From positions 1,302,001-1,366,000 of the forward strand of contig NZ_CP176580.1 in NCBI RefSeq assembly GCF_046271865.1: DNA of 64,000 nucleotides, in the 5' to 3' direction. Below the pieces are notes generated by a model. It was not told the origin of the DNA and did no database searches. It was given only the letters and a program-made list of their open reading frames with translations. Made by a program: the position numbers and the translations under genes. Positions 8,164-17,501 of the stretch are shown in pieces. Origin of the DNA: Nitrincola salilacus. GTDB taxonomy: Bacteria > Pseudomonadota > Gammaproteobacteria > Pseudomonadales > Balneatricaceae. Every line of letters starts with the position of its first letter. Positions within the stretch are counted from its first letter, which is position 1.

Positions 8164-11100
8164 TCAGCTAATGCGAAAGAGTTGATCGATTGCGTTGATG
8201 AACTCAGCCGGTGGCTTGTCGAACAGCAGGCCCTGGCTCGGGGCATCGCTGCCGCGCAGGAAGAAGTAGAGGGCGCCGCCCATATCGCGTTCGTAGTTGT
8301 AATCGGTCAGGCGTGTTTTCAGCAGGCGGTGCAGGGCCAGCAGGTAGAGGGCGTATTGCACATCGTAGCGTTTTTCCAGCACGGCGTTGTGGATCGCTTC
8401 GCGTATGTAGGCCTGATCATCCGGGCCAAGGTGGTTGGATTTCCAGTCGGCGACGTAGTAGCGCCCCTGATGCTCAAACACCAGATCGATAAAGCCTTTC
8501 AGCATGCCGTTGATGGTATTGGGCAGCAGGGCTGGGCGCGCTTGGCTGGGCAGCAGGTGTTGTCGGCAGAGGTTATCCAGTGCATGAGTCGAGACTTGGT
8601 GGCTAGCGAACATGAACTCCATTTCGGCCTGGCACTGAGTCAGATCGGTCAGGCGGAAGACGACCGGATTATCGGCGGATTCCAGCCGGAACTCGGTGTT
8701 CAGAAAACGCTTCAGCCAGCTATCCAGCGGGTCGATCCAGCCATCCCAGCCGCGGATCTGACAACGCCTGGCGAGCATGTCGCGCCGCGCGCTGTCATCA
8801 TTCGCAGCCTGCTCGAGCCCTTCGGCCACCGCCCACTCCAGCAGGCCGTGCAGGAAGGTACCAGGATTGGGGCCGCGATGGAAACGGTGCAGTTGCTGTT
8901 CGCCTGTGTCTGGCTGGTTCAGCACACGATCTGCCTTGCTGACCTCATGCTCCTCGTCCTGTGTGGCCTGGATGGCGTTTTCCGGTTCATCCGGTATTGT
9001 GCCATCAGCCGGATCAACGGCTTCATGCTGTGCACCTGTCTGATGAGCAGAGTATTGAAGGGCAGAGTGTTGGAGAGATGAGTACTGAAGGGCAGAGTAG
9101 CTGGCGATCCACCAGAACTCACGCGGGCTGCGCGTCGCGGTCTGTGCCGGTTGCAGGGCTTGCAGTGCAGGTGGCGTAAAGGTTTGGTCCCTAATATCCG
9201 GTGCACAGGTCAACTGAATATGCTCACTTAGTTGGCATAGTTCATTCAGTCGGTTGTTCAAGCTGTCCGGCTCGATCTTTTCACGCCCCTGCAGCAGGTA
9301 GCCGATGGCGCTCTTGTGCAGATCACAGCTCTTGCTGTTGCCAACTTTCAATGGCGCAATGCCTAACCAGAGCGCATGGCGTGCGCGGGTCAGGGCGACA
9401 TAAAGCAGGCGCATATCCTCAGCCTGACGCTCCCGGTCGGCACTCCGCCAGGCATCGGCGGCTAGCTTACTTCCGGCTATCTCCAGCCTCTGAACGTTCG
9501 GTTCCTGAATTGCCACTTCGGTGGTCTTGCCATCCACCTCGCGCCAACTGCTGATAAAGGGCAGCATCACCAGCGGGTATTCCAACCCTTTGGATTTATG
9601 AATCGTGACCACCTTGATCAGATCGGCATCACTCTCCAGACGCAGTATCTGCTCCTCGCTGGTCTCTTCCAGTTGTTCGGCCAGATGACGGATCAGCCCT
9701 TGTTCCCCCTCTTGCTGTACGCTGGATTGTTGCAGCCATTCGGCCAGATGCAGCAGGTTGGTCAGGCTGCGTTCCCCTTCCGGTTTGCTCAGCAGTCGTT
9801 GTGGCAGTTCATACACCTGCATCAGGCGGCGTAACATCGGCAGCACGCCCTGGCTGTACCAGAGGCGGCTGAAGGTGCGGAAATGCTCCGTTTCACTCTC
9901 CCAGATCAGCTCATCACGATTCAACTGATCGAGTCGCGTCAACGGGAGTTCCAGTGATGGGGTGGCGAGGGCGGCCCGCAGCTTGCGATCATCGCCGGGC
10001 TCGGCACAGGCGCGCAGCCAGACCAGCATATCGCGTGCTTCCTGTGTGCTGAAAACCGATTCCCTATCCGATAGATAAACGCTGGCCAGCGCACGTGCAC
10101 TGAGTGCCTTGCGGATCGCGTCGGCTTCGCTCCGGCCTCGCACCAGTATCGCGATATCTGCCGGTTGCAGTGGGGTCAGTTGATCATCTTGTCTGAATCC
10201 GCTTTTGTGGTTGCCTGCCTGATTCAGCCACTGTACCAACTGACTGGCGCAGCTTTGTGCCATTCTATTGCGGTAGTCCGAGACGGATATAAGCGGGTCA
10301 TCATCTGTCAGCATCCACCAGGTCAGGGCATTGGCAGGCTGATCATCCAGTATCAGCTGCTCGTCGCGCCCCTTGGCATCCACCTCGACAAAAGGCACGG
10401 GGTTATCATCCTCGACCTTGAAGTGAAATGCGCCTTCGGCGAAGCTTTCCGCCTGTTGGAACAGGGTGTTCACCGCTTTGACTACTGCCTGAGTGGAGCG
10501 GTAGTTGGTTTTAAGATTGAAGTGCCGCCCCTCGGTGGCCTCGCGTGCTTTAAGGTAGGTGTGAATATCCGCGCCACGGAAGGAGTAGATCGCCTGCTTG
10601 GGATCGCCGATCATGATCAGTGCAGTGTCTTGCTGATTCTGCTCAACCTCATAGATGCGGTTGAAGATGCGATACTGCAGTGGGTCGGTGTCCTGAAACT
10701 CATCAATCATCGCCACCGGGTACTGGCGTCGCAGCGTGGCGGCCAGATGCTCGCCCTGATCACTGCCAAGTGCCTTATCGAGCTGCTGCAGCAGGTCATC
10801 AAAACCGAGCTCAGCTCGCTCCAGCAGTGCAGCTTTGAGGCGCAGTTGCATCCAGCGGCTGGCGTGGCTCAGCAGATGGGCGCGCAGTGTCGGGGCGGTG
10901 CTCGATTCATCATCAGCATCAATATTCAGCAGCTCACCGATCGCTGCCAGTGCGGGATGCTGGGGTTGTGGTGGGGCTTTCTTGCCGCCACTCAGTGGGA
11001 TCTCACCCTCGGCCAGATACTTCAGCTCATTCGGTGCCGGAGCGCCCTGTGACCAGCTCGCCAGATCTTCCAGCATCTGGTCGAAGTCGGCATCCTCTTT

Positions 11101-11931
11101 CTTGCGTCGGAAACGACTGCCATTCAGGCTCGGGCGCAACGCTTGTAACAGGGCGTTAAGGGTCTTCAGGTCAGCATGCCAGAGATCTCTTGCCTGTTGC
11201 TCAAGTCGCGCTCGCTCTATTGCTTTGGCCGTGAAGCTTTCAAGTATGAGACGAATATCCGTGTCGGCTGCCAGCGGTTGGCCTGCATAGGTTAGCTGAC
11301 TTTCGATCCGGCGCAGCAGGGGCTGGATCGCCTTCAGCAGCATCTCCGGCGAGGCGAATTCGCTCAGAATCAGGCTCGCAGCAGCGGTTCCTAGAGAATA
11401 GAAGTGGATGCGCCAATAATCGCGTATCAACTCCGCCAGCAGCTCTGCCTGATCGGTGATCAGATTTTGTGTGAAGAGGCTGCCGCTGTCGAAGGCATGT
11501 TCGCGCAGCATGCGGTAACACCAGCTGTGGATGGTCGAGATCGCCGACTCATCCATCGATTGTGCAGCCAGTTGCAGCAGGCGGGCACAGGTCAGCCACT
11601 GCTCGGGCGCGTAATCGGCACGTATCTGGTGCAGCGGATCTTCAGGATGATGAACGGCACTCGCCGGATCCTGCATGAAACACGCAGCGGCCTCGACCAG
11701 GCGCTGGCGGATACGGTCCTTCAACTCCTGTGTGGCGGCGTCGGTAAAGGTTACCACCAGAATATCAGCAGGACTCAACGCACGGCTGAACGCCTGCTCT
11801 GTGCCATGTTGCAGGATCAGTCGCGTATAGAGCAGGGCGATGGTGAAGGTCTTGCCGGTGCCGGCGCTGGCCTCGATCAGACTGCTGCCACGTAGCGGAA
11901 AGGTAGGGATATGCAGATCAATACCGCTCAT
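8164..11931 (-). CDS. recB: Exodeoxyribonuclease V beta subunit RecB
   Basis: This is a 1255-residue RecB, the 3'-5' helicase and nuclease subunit of RecBCD. It shows Walker A EASAGTGKTFTIA at the N-terminus, MIDEFQDTDPLQYRIF, the helicase motif IGDPKQAIYSFRGAD, and VTIHKSKGLEYPLV. The C-terminal nuclease domain contains GFIDLVFEHQGRYYVADWKSN in its active-site region (GxxDxVF then D-W-K). A short repeated insert (SALQYSSLQHSALQYS) lies in the linker between the helicase and nuclease parts. The start overlaps the recC stop by 4 bp (ATGA), so translation is coupled to recC. Confidence 0.95.
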   Translation of the reverse strand: MSGIDLHIPTFPLRGSSLIEASAGTGKTFTIALLYTRLILQHGTEQAFSRALSPADILVVTFTDAATQELKDRIRQRLVEAAACFMQDPASAVHHPEDPLHQIRADYAPEQWLTCARLLQLAAQSMDESAISTIHSWCYRMLREHAFDSGSLFTQNLITDQAELLAELIRDYWRIHFYSLGTAAASLILSEFASPEMLLKAIQPLLRRIESQLTYAGQPLAADTDIRLILESFTAKAIERARLEQQARDLWHADLKTLNALLQALRPSLNGSRFRRKKEDADFDQMLEDLASWSQGAPAPNELKYLAEGEIPLSGGKKAPPQPQHPALAAIGELLNIDADDESSTAPTLRAHLLSHASRWMQLRLKAALLERAELGFDDLLQQLDKALGSDQGEHLAATLRRQYPVAMIDEFQDTDPLQYRIFNRIYEVEQNQQDTALIMIGDPKQAIYSFRGADIHTYLKAREATEGRHFNLKTNYRSTQAVVKAVNTLFQQAESFAEGAFHFKVEDDNPVPFVEVDAKGRDEQLILDDQPANALTWWMLTDDDPLISVSDYRNRMAQSCASQLVQWLNQAGNHKSGFRQDDQLTPLQPADIAILVRGRSEADAIRKALSARALASVYLSDRESVFSTQEARDMLVWLRACAEPGDDRKLRAALATPSLELPLTRLDQLNRDELIWESETEHFRTFSRLWYSQGVLPMLRRLMQVYELPQRLLSKPEGERSLTNLLHLAEWLQQSSVQQEGEQGLIRHLAEQLEETSEEQILRLESDADLIKVVTIHKSKGLEYPLVMLPFISSWREVDGKTTEVAIQEPNVQRLEIAGSKLAADAWRSADRERQAEDMRLLYVALTRARHALWLGIAPLKVGNSKSCDLHKSAIGYLLQGREKIEPDSLNNRLNELCQLSEHIQLTCAPDIRDQTFTPPALQALQPAQTATRSPREFWWIASYSALQYSSLQHSALQYSAHQTGAQHEAVDPADGTIPDEPENAIQATQDEEHEVSKADRVLNQPDTGEQQLHRFHRGPNPGTFLHGLLEWAVAEGLEQAANDDSARRDMLARRCQIRGWDGWIDPLDSWLKRFLNTEFRLESADNPVVFRLTDLTQCQAEMEFMFASHQVSTHALDNLCRQHLLPSQARPALLPNTINGMLKGFIDLVFEHQGRYYVADWKSNHLGPDDQAYIREAIHNAVLEKRYDVQYALYLLALHRLLKTRLTDYNYERDMGGALYFFLRGSDAPSQGLLFDKPPAEFINAIDQLFRIS
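9051..9095. repeat. In-frame 15-bp repeats inside recB
   Basis: Three adjoining 15-bp units (9051-9065, 9066-9080, 9081-9095) with degenerate flanks encode repeated pentapeptides of the form (S)-A/S-L-Q-Y/H-S on the minus strand. They sit in the acidic, Gln-rich linker of RecB and keep the reading frame, which suggests slippage in a tolerant region rather than a functional motif. Confidence 0.7.
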
Positions 11932-14900
11932 GCCTCATCCTCCGCTACGGTCTGCTTGCCACATTGCTGGATCATCGGTTCGTAAAGTGCCCGGCTCAGC
12001 TCATCAAAGTCGCCGCTGTTGAACAGGGCATCAAAATCGGGCCAGAGTCTGGCCAGAGCCTGGCTGTTGCTGACCTCGCCAAAACGCTGAAAGCCGCCCT
12101 CATAGGCATCGCGCGCAGCTTTTTCGCGATCTTTGTTGTCGGTCAGCCAGATGCAGGCGGTTTTGCAGGCGATCGGCAGTGGCTCATTCAAATTGATCAG
12201 CCAGTGTGCCATCAGTTCTGTCAGCAGATGTTTCGCCTCTTCCTGCGGTAGAGGGGGCAGCAGCAGATCGGTTTGTGGGCCCAGAATGCGGGTGCTGGTC
12301 AGGCCGTTCAACTGAGCCGCCAGATGCAGTGGCCATTGACGCACCAGATTGTGCCATTTCCAGGTTTTGCCCTCATGGATATTGCTGGTTTGCAGAATCA
12401 GACGCAGTCGCTCACCGGCCTCATTACGGCGGATATCACTCAGCCAGTCCTGCAGCGTCAGACTTTTATGGCTGAGGGTAATCTCCTCCGGTGGGAGTTT
12501 GTGCCAGAGCGACAACAACAATTGGTACTGCAGCAGCGGTGCCGCGAGCGGAGCGATCAGTTGTTCAGCCACACAGGGGCCAAAAGGTGGCAAGGGTAGT
12601 GCACCTCTGGCTTGCTGGCGCTGCACCAATGCCTCCAGTGCTGCCTGAGGCTCCAGTTGCTGTTGCAGATCGAGTGCCTGACGGATCTGACCGAGCAATT
12701 GGTCCTGATGCTGCCAGCGTGACAGACCATCTACATTGAAGGGTTCCTGATCCTCGCCGGTGACATCGCTTTGTGTAAACTGAACCCCCAGACGTTCTTT
12801 GAAAAACTGCGTGGCGGGATCGCGCAGCAGGGCGCCCAGTTGTGCCAGGGTCAGATGCTGTTCAGGTTGATATTGGGGCAGAGGTGTTGCCAGATCTGTG
12901 TCCTGTGCTTCATGCACCGCCTGCCATTCACGCGCATAGGTGGTGAAACCGGAACCTGCGGTGAAGTAGCGGCGACTGAACGGCTGCAAGGGGTATTCGC
13001 TTGTCAGCCCCTCAAGCAGCGGCTTGCCGTGAAGATCACTCAGATAATCACGCAGCTGGCCCACCAGCACCGAGGGGGGACGCTCTGTGTTGTCGCGGAT
13101 GCTGCGTCCGACCCAACTGATATAGAGCTGATCACGGGACGACAACAGCGCCTCCATGAACAGATAACGGTCATCTTCGCGTCGGGAACGGTCACCGGGC
13201 CGGTAGTCATGTCGCATCAGATCAAAATCCACGGCAGGTACCTGGCGCGGATAGTCGCTCTCGTTCATGCCGAGCAGGCAGATATGTTGGAAGGGGATCG
13301 CCCGCATCGGCATCAAGGTGGCGAAGTTAACGGCGCCGGCCATGAAGCGCTGGCTCAGGTCGCTCTGATCGATCTGGCCCAACAGCACCTCACGTACGAT
13401 ACCCAGTGGCAGTGGCTGATCAAACTCAGCGGCTTCGCACTCCTCCAACCAGTTTTGCAGGCTCAGCTCTATCCGGGTCAGCAGCAGTTCATCGCGGCTG
13501 TCGGTGGCGCTGAAAAAACGCTGGCAGAGCTGGCGCAGGCAGGCGACCCAGTCTTGCGGCGTCATCTGCTCCTGCAGGCACTGCCAGTACTCCTCCAGCG
13601 CATTGAGCAGACGCACGAGCGAGCCCGCCAGCGCCGCATCCAGCCCGCCGATCTCGGCATAGGGCTCGATCGCCTGCCAGGCATCCCCCTGACCGACGGC
13701 ATAGCCCAGCAGCATCCGTTTCAGGCCGAACTGCCAGGTGTTCTGTTCACTGCCGGGCGGCAGATCAAACTGTTCGCGCTGGCGGGCATGCAGTCCCCAG
13801 CGGATATTTGCGCCCTCCACCCAGCGGTGCAGCAGGGGTTTATCCTCTTCACGGATACTGAAGGTTTCACGCACGGCCGGCACTTCGAGCAGATCCAGCA
13901 ACTCACTGACGCTGAAACGTGAGCGTGGCAGATTCAACAGCATCTCCAGCGCGATCAGCAAAGGTGCCTGCTGGCGCTGCCCCTGATCCGACAGGGTGTA
14001 GGGGATAAAACGCGGATCAGCCTGATCGATCTGGGCAAACACGGCGCGGATATGCGGTGCATAGAGGTTGATATCGGGCACCATCACCAGCACATCGCGC
14101 GGGCGGAGATCCGGCTGTGCGGCAAAAGCAGCGAGCAGATGGTCCTGCAATATCTCCACTTCGCGTTGAGCACTGTGCGCGATATGAAAACTCAGGCTGC
14201 GATCCTGCTGTGGATCGGGTGTTCTGCCCAGTGATTTGATCTCGGCAGGGTTGCGCAGATTCAGTATGTCGCTCTGCATCTGGGCCAGCAGGCTTGTGGC
14301 GCTTGGTTCTTCAAACAGGTCGATACTGAGCTGATTGCCCTGGAACAGGGGCTCATACTGATGGCGTTGATCATGTTCATCCAGCAGGCGGATATAGTCG
14401 CGCCCCTGTTTACCCCAGGAAGCGAGCAGGGGGTGTGCATGCAGGTGCAGGTCATCATCGGTCAGCTCACCACTCCACTTGCTGGCGTGGCGTGCAAACG
14501 CTTGTTTGAACAGGTGCCGATCCTCGACGATGTCGCCCCAGTAGTGCTGGCAGGGGTTATGCACACAGAGCAACACCTGCGAGCAGTTGGCGACAGCGCT
14601 GAGCACTTCAACCGCCTGCTGCGGTAAAGAGGATATACCGAACACCACAACCCGCCGTGGCAAAGTGGCAGGGCGAGTCTCGGGAGTCAGCGCTTTGGCG
14701 GCACTCAGAAAACGTTGATGCACCTGAGCACGGCTGGTGTTGTTCTGATCCTCTGGCATCTGAGCGATGATCCGGCGCCAGAGTGCAGCCTGCCACACCT
14801 GCTCGCTTGAGGCCATGCCACCCTCGGTAAACATCGAGTCATCTCCAGCCGCCCAGGCATCGAGCCAATCGGCACGGTAAACCTGATACTGATCGAACAG

Positions 14901-15344
14901 ATCTGCCAGACGCTGTGCCAGCTGAAACTGCTTGCGCAGATCCTGATCATCACGCAGAAATCGTTGCAGGGGGGCAAACACCGGATCATCCAGCAGCTCC
15001 GGCAGCATGCGCAACAGGCGCCAGGTCAGCAGATGTTTATCATAAGGGGAGGAGTCGGGCAGATCGCCCAGCACGGCGCGGTAGGCCTGCCAGATATAAC
15101 GCGCGGGCAGGCTGATATTCAGAGCGGCGGCAATACCGCAACCACCGCCATTGGCGGCATCTTCATCTTCAGCCAGAGCGAGCTTCAGCCACTGAGCAAT
15201 ACCATTGCTCTGCACCAGTATCGTTTCATTCTCCAGCGGCTTCAGCGGATAGCGACGCAGCCACTGCACAGCCAGTTCGCGCAGTGCTTCAAGACGATTG
15301 CCCTGAATCACCATAAATCCATTTTCGATCTGACTGTCCATCAC
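11928..15344 (-). CDS. recC: Exodeoxyribonuclease V gamma subunit RecC
   Basis: This is a 1138-residue RecC, the scaffold that recognises Chi in RecBCD. It has the inactive helicase-like N-terminal region (ETILVQSNGIAQWLKLALAE) and the HICLLGMNESDYPR stretch of the second helicase-like domain. The conserved GDRSRREDDRYLFMEALLS and LYISWVGRSIRDN segments and the C-terminal inactive nuclease domain are also present. Length is normal for the family. recC is the first gene of the recC-recB pair. Confidence 0.95.
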   Translation of the reverse strand: MMDSQIENGFMVIQGNRLEALRELAVQWLRRYPLKPLENETILVQSNGIAQWLKLALAEDEDAANGGGCGIAAALNISLPARYIWQAYRAVLGDLPDSSPYDKHLLTWRLLRMLPELLDDPVFAPLQRFLRDDQDLRKQFQLAQRLADLFDQYQVYRADWLDAWAAGDDSMFTEGGMASSEQVWQAALWRRIIAQMPEDQNNTSRAQVHQRFLSAAKALTPETRPATLPRRVVVFGISSLPQQAVEVLSAVANCSQVLLCVHNPCQHYWGDIVEDRHLFKQAFARHASKWSGELTDDDLHLHAHPLLASWGKQGRDYIRLLDEHDQRHQYEPLFQGNQLSIDLFEEPSATSLLAQMQSDILNLRNPAEIKSLGRTPDPQQDRSLSFHIAHSAQREVEILQDHLLAAFAAQPDLRPRDVLVMVPDINLYAPHIRAVFAQIDQADPRFIPYTLSDQGQRQQAPLLIALEMLLNLPRSRFSVSELLDLLEVPAVRETFSIREEDKPLLHRWVEGANIRWGLHARQREQFDLPPGSEQNTWQFGLKRMLLGYAVGQGDAWQAIEPYAEIGGLDAALAGSLVRLLNALEEYWQCLQEQMTPQDWVACLRQLCQRFFSATDSRDELLLTRIELSLQNWLEECEAAEFDQPLPLGIVREVLLGQIDQSDLSQRFMAGAVNFATLMPMRAIPFQHICLLGMNESDYPRQVPAVDFDLMRHDYRPGDRSRREDDRYLFMEALLSSRDQLYISWVGRSIRDNTERPPSVLVGQLRDYLSDLHGKPLLEGLTSEYPLQPFSRRYFTAGSGFTTYAREWQAVHEAQDTDLATPLPQYQPEQHLTLAQLGALLRDPATQFFKERLGVQFTQSDVTGEDQEPFNVDGLSRWQHQDQLLGQIRQALDLQQQLEPQAALEALVQRQQARGALPLPPFGPCVAEQLIAPLAAPLLQYQLLLSLWHKLPPEEITLSHKSLTLQDWLSDIRRNEAGERLRLILQTSNIHEGKTWKWHNLVRQWPLHLAAQLNGLTSTRILGPQTDLLLPPLPQEEAKHLLTELMAHWLINLNEPLPIACKTACIWLTDNKDREKAARDAYEGGFQRFGEVSNSQALARLWPDFDALFNSGDFDELSRALYEPMIQQCGKQTVAEDEA

Positions 15345-15388
15345 GGCCCTCTTGTATCAATAAAACGGCAGGTTTTACGATAAACCCA

Positions 15389-15733
15389 TCAGCCATACAG
15401 CCAGGAATCAGGGTGCTTGACCGCTTCGCGCTTCTGCAGGCGAATCAGCCCCATCACGCAACGGAAAATAAACCAGAACATGGTGATCATCAGAATCAGA
15501 TAGCCTACCAGTAGCCACATGGTGGCAAAGCCGATGATAGACAGTACCAGCCCCGCCCAGAAGGTACGGATCAGATATCGGTAGTGGCTTTTCATCCACT
15601 CGGGGGCTGTCTTCTGCTGCATATAGGCCACCACCAGCCCAATAATGACCGTCACACCGACAAACAGCCCAGTGAGATAGAGCACATACACAATCAGCGG
15701 TACGGTGATATCGTCTTGCTGTTTCATTTCCAT
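15389..15733 (-). CDS. DUF4870-family small membrane protein
   Basis: The 114-residue protein has three hydrophobic helices (about 9-36, 55-78 and 78-93) and ends with a basic, soluble tail (RLQKREAVKHPDSWLYG). The layout of a short loop and WAGLVLSIIG/MWLLVGYLILM helices matches the DUF4870/Tic20-like family, whose biochemical role is unknown. It lies upstream of recC on the same strand with a 44-bp gap. Confidence 0.75.
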   Translation of the reverse strand: MEMKQQDDITVPLIVYVLYLTGLFVGVTVIIGLVVAYMQQKTAPEWMKSHYRYLIRTFWAGLVLSIIGFATMWLLVGYLILMITMFWFIFRCVMGLIRLQKREAVKHPDSWLYG

Positions 15734-15747
15734 TGGTACCTTTCCTC

Positions 15748-15802
15748 GATCAGATTCAGTGCTTTGCAGATCAGTAGTTGCGGATCAGTAGCTACCGATC
15801 AG
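15748..15802. repeat. Short GATCAG-headed repeats
   Basis: Four blocks start with GATCAG, at 15748, 15769, 15783 and 15797. Two consecutive 14-bp units (GATCAGTAG-TTGCG and GATCAGTAG-CTACC) are very similar. They fill the 76-bp gap between an EamA gene and the DUF4870 gene. They may be slippage debris; a binding function is possible but unsupported. Confidence 0.4.
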
Positions 15803-15809
15803 AGCTGTG

Positions 15810-16751
15810 TCAGTTGGGCGTTGGCCCCACCATGACACGGCGATGATGCAACATCTGCCAGGTCAGGTGAGCCAGCAGAGCAGTGAGTATGATACCACCC
15901 CCGATCAGCGTTGAGATGCCGGGGATCTCATTCAGGAACAACCACACCCAGAGTGGCCCGAGCATCGGTTCGGCAGTGCCGATCAATGCCGCAACAGGAG
16001 AGGGTACCAGACGGGCGCCGGTCACGAACAGCGCCAGTCCGAGCCCAAGATTAAGCGCCCCGAACGCAAACAGAATACCCATATCCAGCGTGCTGGTGGC
16101 AAAGCCCGAGGTCATCAGCGCTGCCAATACTGCCGCTATCACTGTGCCGAGACACACGGCTGGCGCCATGCGTACATGCGAATAACGGCGTGTGATCACT
16201 GTGGCTATGGCAAAGCAGAAGGCGATCACCAACGCGAGTGAGTCCCCGATGGGCGATACCTTGCCGGTAAAAGACTCAGACACCATCACCCCGACACCCA
16301 GAATCACCACGGCGATTGCCAGCCAGGTTGGGCCACTGACCCGTTCTCGAAAAAGTATCCAGGCGATCAATGCCGCAATCAACGGCACGCCTGCCTGAAT
16401 CAACAGAATATTGGCGACGGTGGTATGGTTCAGTGCCACTACAAAGGAGGTGGATGCTGTTGCAAAGCAAAGACCGACCCCGATCCCAGGCCATCCCATA
16501 GAACGGAACATGACCAACGTTTCACGCAGGCCATTGCGCAGCAGCATGAAGGTGATCAGAAACAGGCCTGCCCAGACGGAGCGCCAGAACACCACTGTCC
16601 AGCTATCCGCAACACTCAGCAGGCGCCCGAAGGTACCGCCAAAACTCCAGACAAAGGCTGCGCCGAACACCAGCAGGATACCGAGTCGCAGCTCAGTGCT
16701 GATAGCAATCTGCTGAGCAGGTAGGCTCGTGATTGGCTGGTTGTTGTTCAT
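15810..16751 (-). CDS. EamA/DMT-family transporter
   Basis: This is an inner-membrane protein of about 313 residues with ten predicted helices arranged as two EamA repeats (VFGAAFVWSFGGTFGRLL... and a second set beginning near SPIGDSLALVIAFCFA). The drug/metabolite transporter family exports amino acids, nucleosides or related metabolites, and the substrate here cannot be inferred. The ATG at 16751 was chosen because the family-conserved part begins soon after it. The frame stays open to a TTG at 16871, so a longer N-terminus is possible. Confidence 0.85.
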   Translation of the reverse strand: MNNNQPITSLPAQQIAISTELRLGILLVFGAAFVWSFGGTFGRLLSVADSWTVVFWRSVWAGLFLITFMLLRNGLRETLVMFRSMGWPGIGVGLCFATASTSFVVALNHTTVANILLIQAGVPLIAALIAWILFRERVSGPTWLAIAVVILGVGVMVSESFTGKVSPIGDSLALVIAFCFAIATVITRRYSHVRMAPAVCLGTVIAAVLAALMTSGFATSTLDMGILFAFGALNLGLGLALFVTGARLVPSPVAALIGTAEPMLGPLWVWLFLNEIPGISTLIGGGIILTALLAHLTWQMLHHRRVMVGPTPN

Positions 16752-17074
16752 GAGTTTAACCAGTTGCTGAAGTAGAGGAGCGCCACCGCTCCGCGTAAAA
16801 ATCTGGCGCGAGGTAACAGGGTCAACATGAGGTGTTCCTGATGTAAGATTTGATCGATCCAGTCTACTCAATGCAGGGCTAAATCCAAGCTTTTTTAAGC
16901 GCTTATTATATTATCAACTGCTGTTTTTGTTGGCCTCAAGGCGAGGCAGTGAGTAGAATTTGCAAGCGGCCCCGTTCTTGTGGATTTTTTTAAAGACAGG
17001 AGGGGCTAATGTATTCCAGATAGGCATCCCTGATACCGCTCCGATCTTTCAGAGCAAGGCATGAGAATAAACAG

Positions 17075-17416
17075 ATGAGCACCAAGTTACCCTTGCCGGA
17101 AGATAAAAAACTGACCGTTGTATGCCGAGTAGAACCGGGTTGTCTTGGGCCTGATGGAATTGATCACGTCGAGGGTTTTTGTGTCTATGCTCAGAAGGAA
17201 ATTGCCTTCTACGAATCAGGTCTGGTGAACTGGCAACTGGTACCCCGTCACGATAAATCGCAGGACGAGATGCAGTATTCCGTTCGGGGGAAGGTCCTGA
17301 CCCACGAGCAGGCATCACGTTATCTGGCATTTTTTGAACGTGAAATCGAGGATGTGGAAGAGTATTTCCATACTATACTGGTACGACTCATTAACCAGTT
17401 TCTGGGTAGGCACTAG
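17075..17416 (+). CDS. Conserved-looking hypothetical protein
   Basis: This is a 113-residue acidic, soluble protein of unrecognised family. It has no signal peptide or membrane helix. The N-terminal half looks beta-rich with two Cys (VVCRVEPGCLG) and the C-terminal half is helical (EQASRYLAFFEREIEDVEEYF). Codon use resembles that of its neighbours. It stands alone between divergent EamA and the downstream dehydrogenase gene. No function is proposed. Confidence 0.6.
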   Translation: MSTKLPLPEDKKLTVVCRVEPGCLGPDGIDHVEGFCVYAQKEIAFYESGLVNWQLVPRHDKSQDEMQYSVRGKVLTHEQASRYLAFFEREIEDVEEYFHTILVRLINQFLGRH

Positions 17417-17501
17417 ATCAATTCGTACAGCGTGGACCTGCATTTGGCCACGTTGCTGGGCTTGGTAAGGGCTGCCTGTTCAGTCCACCAGGAGTTGTTA
17501 C

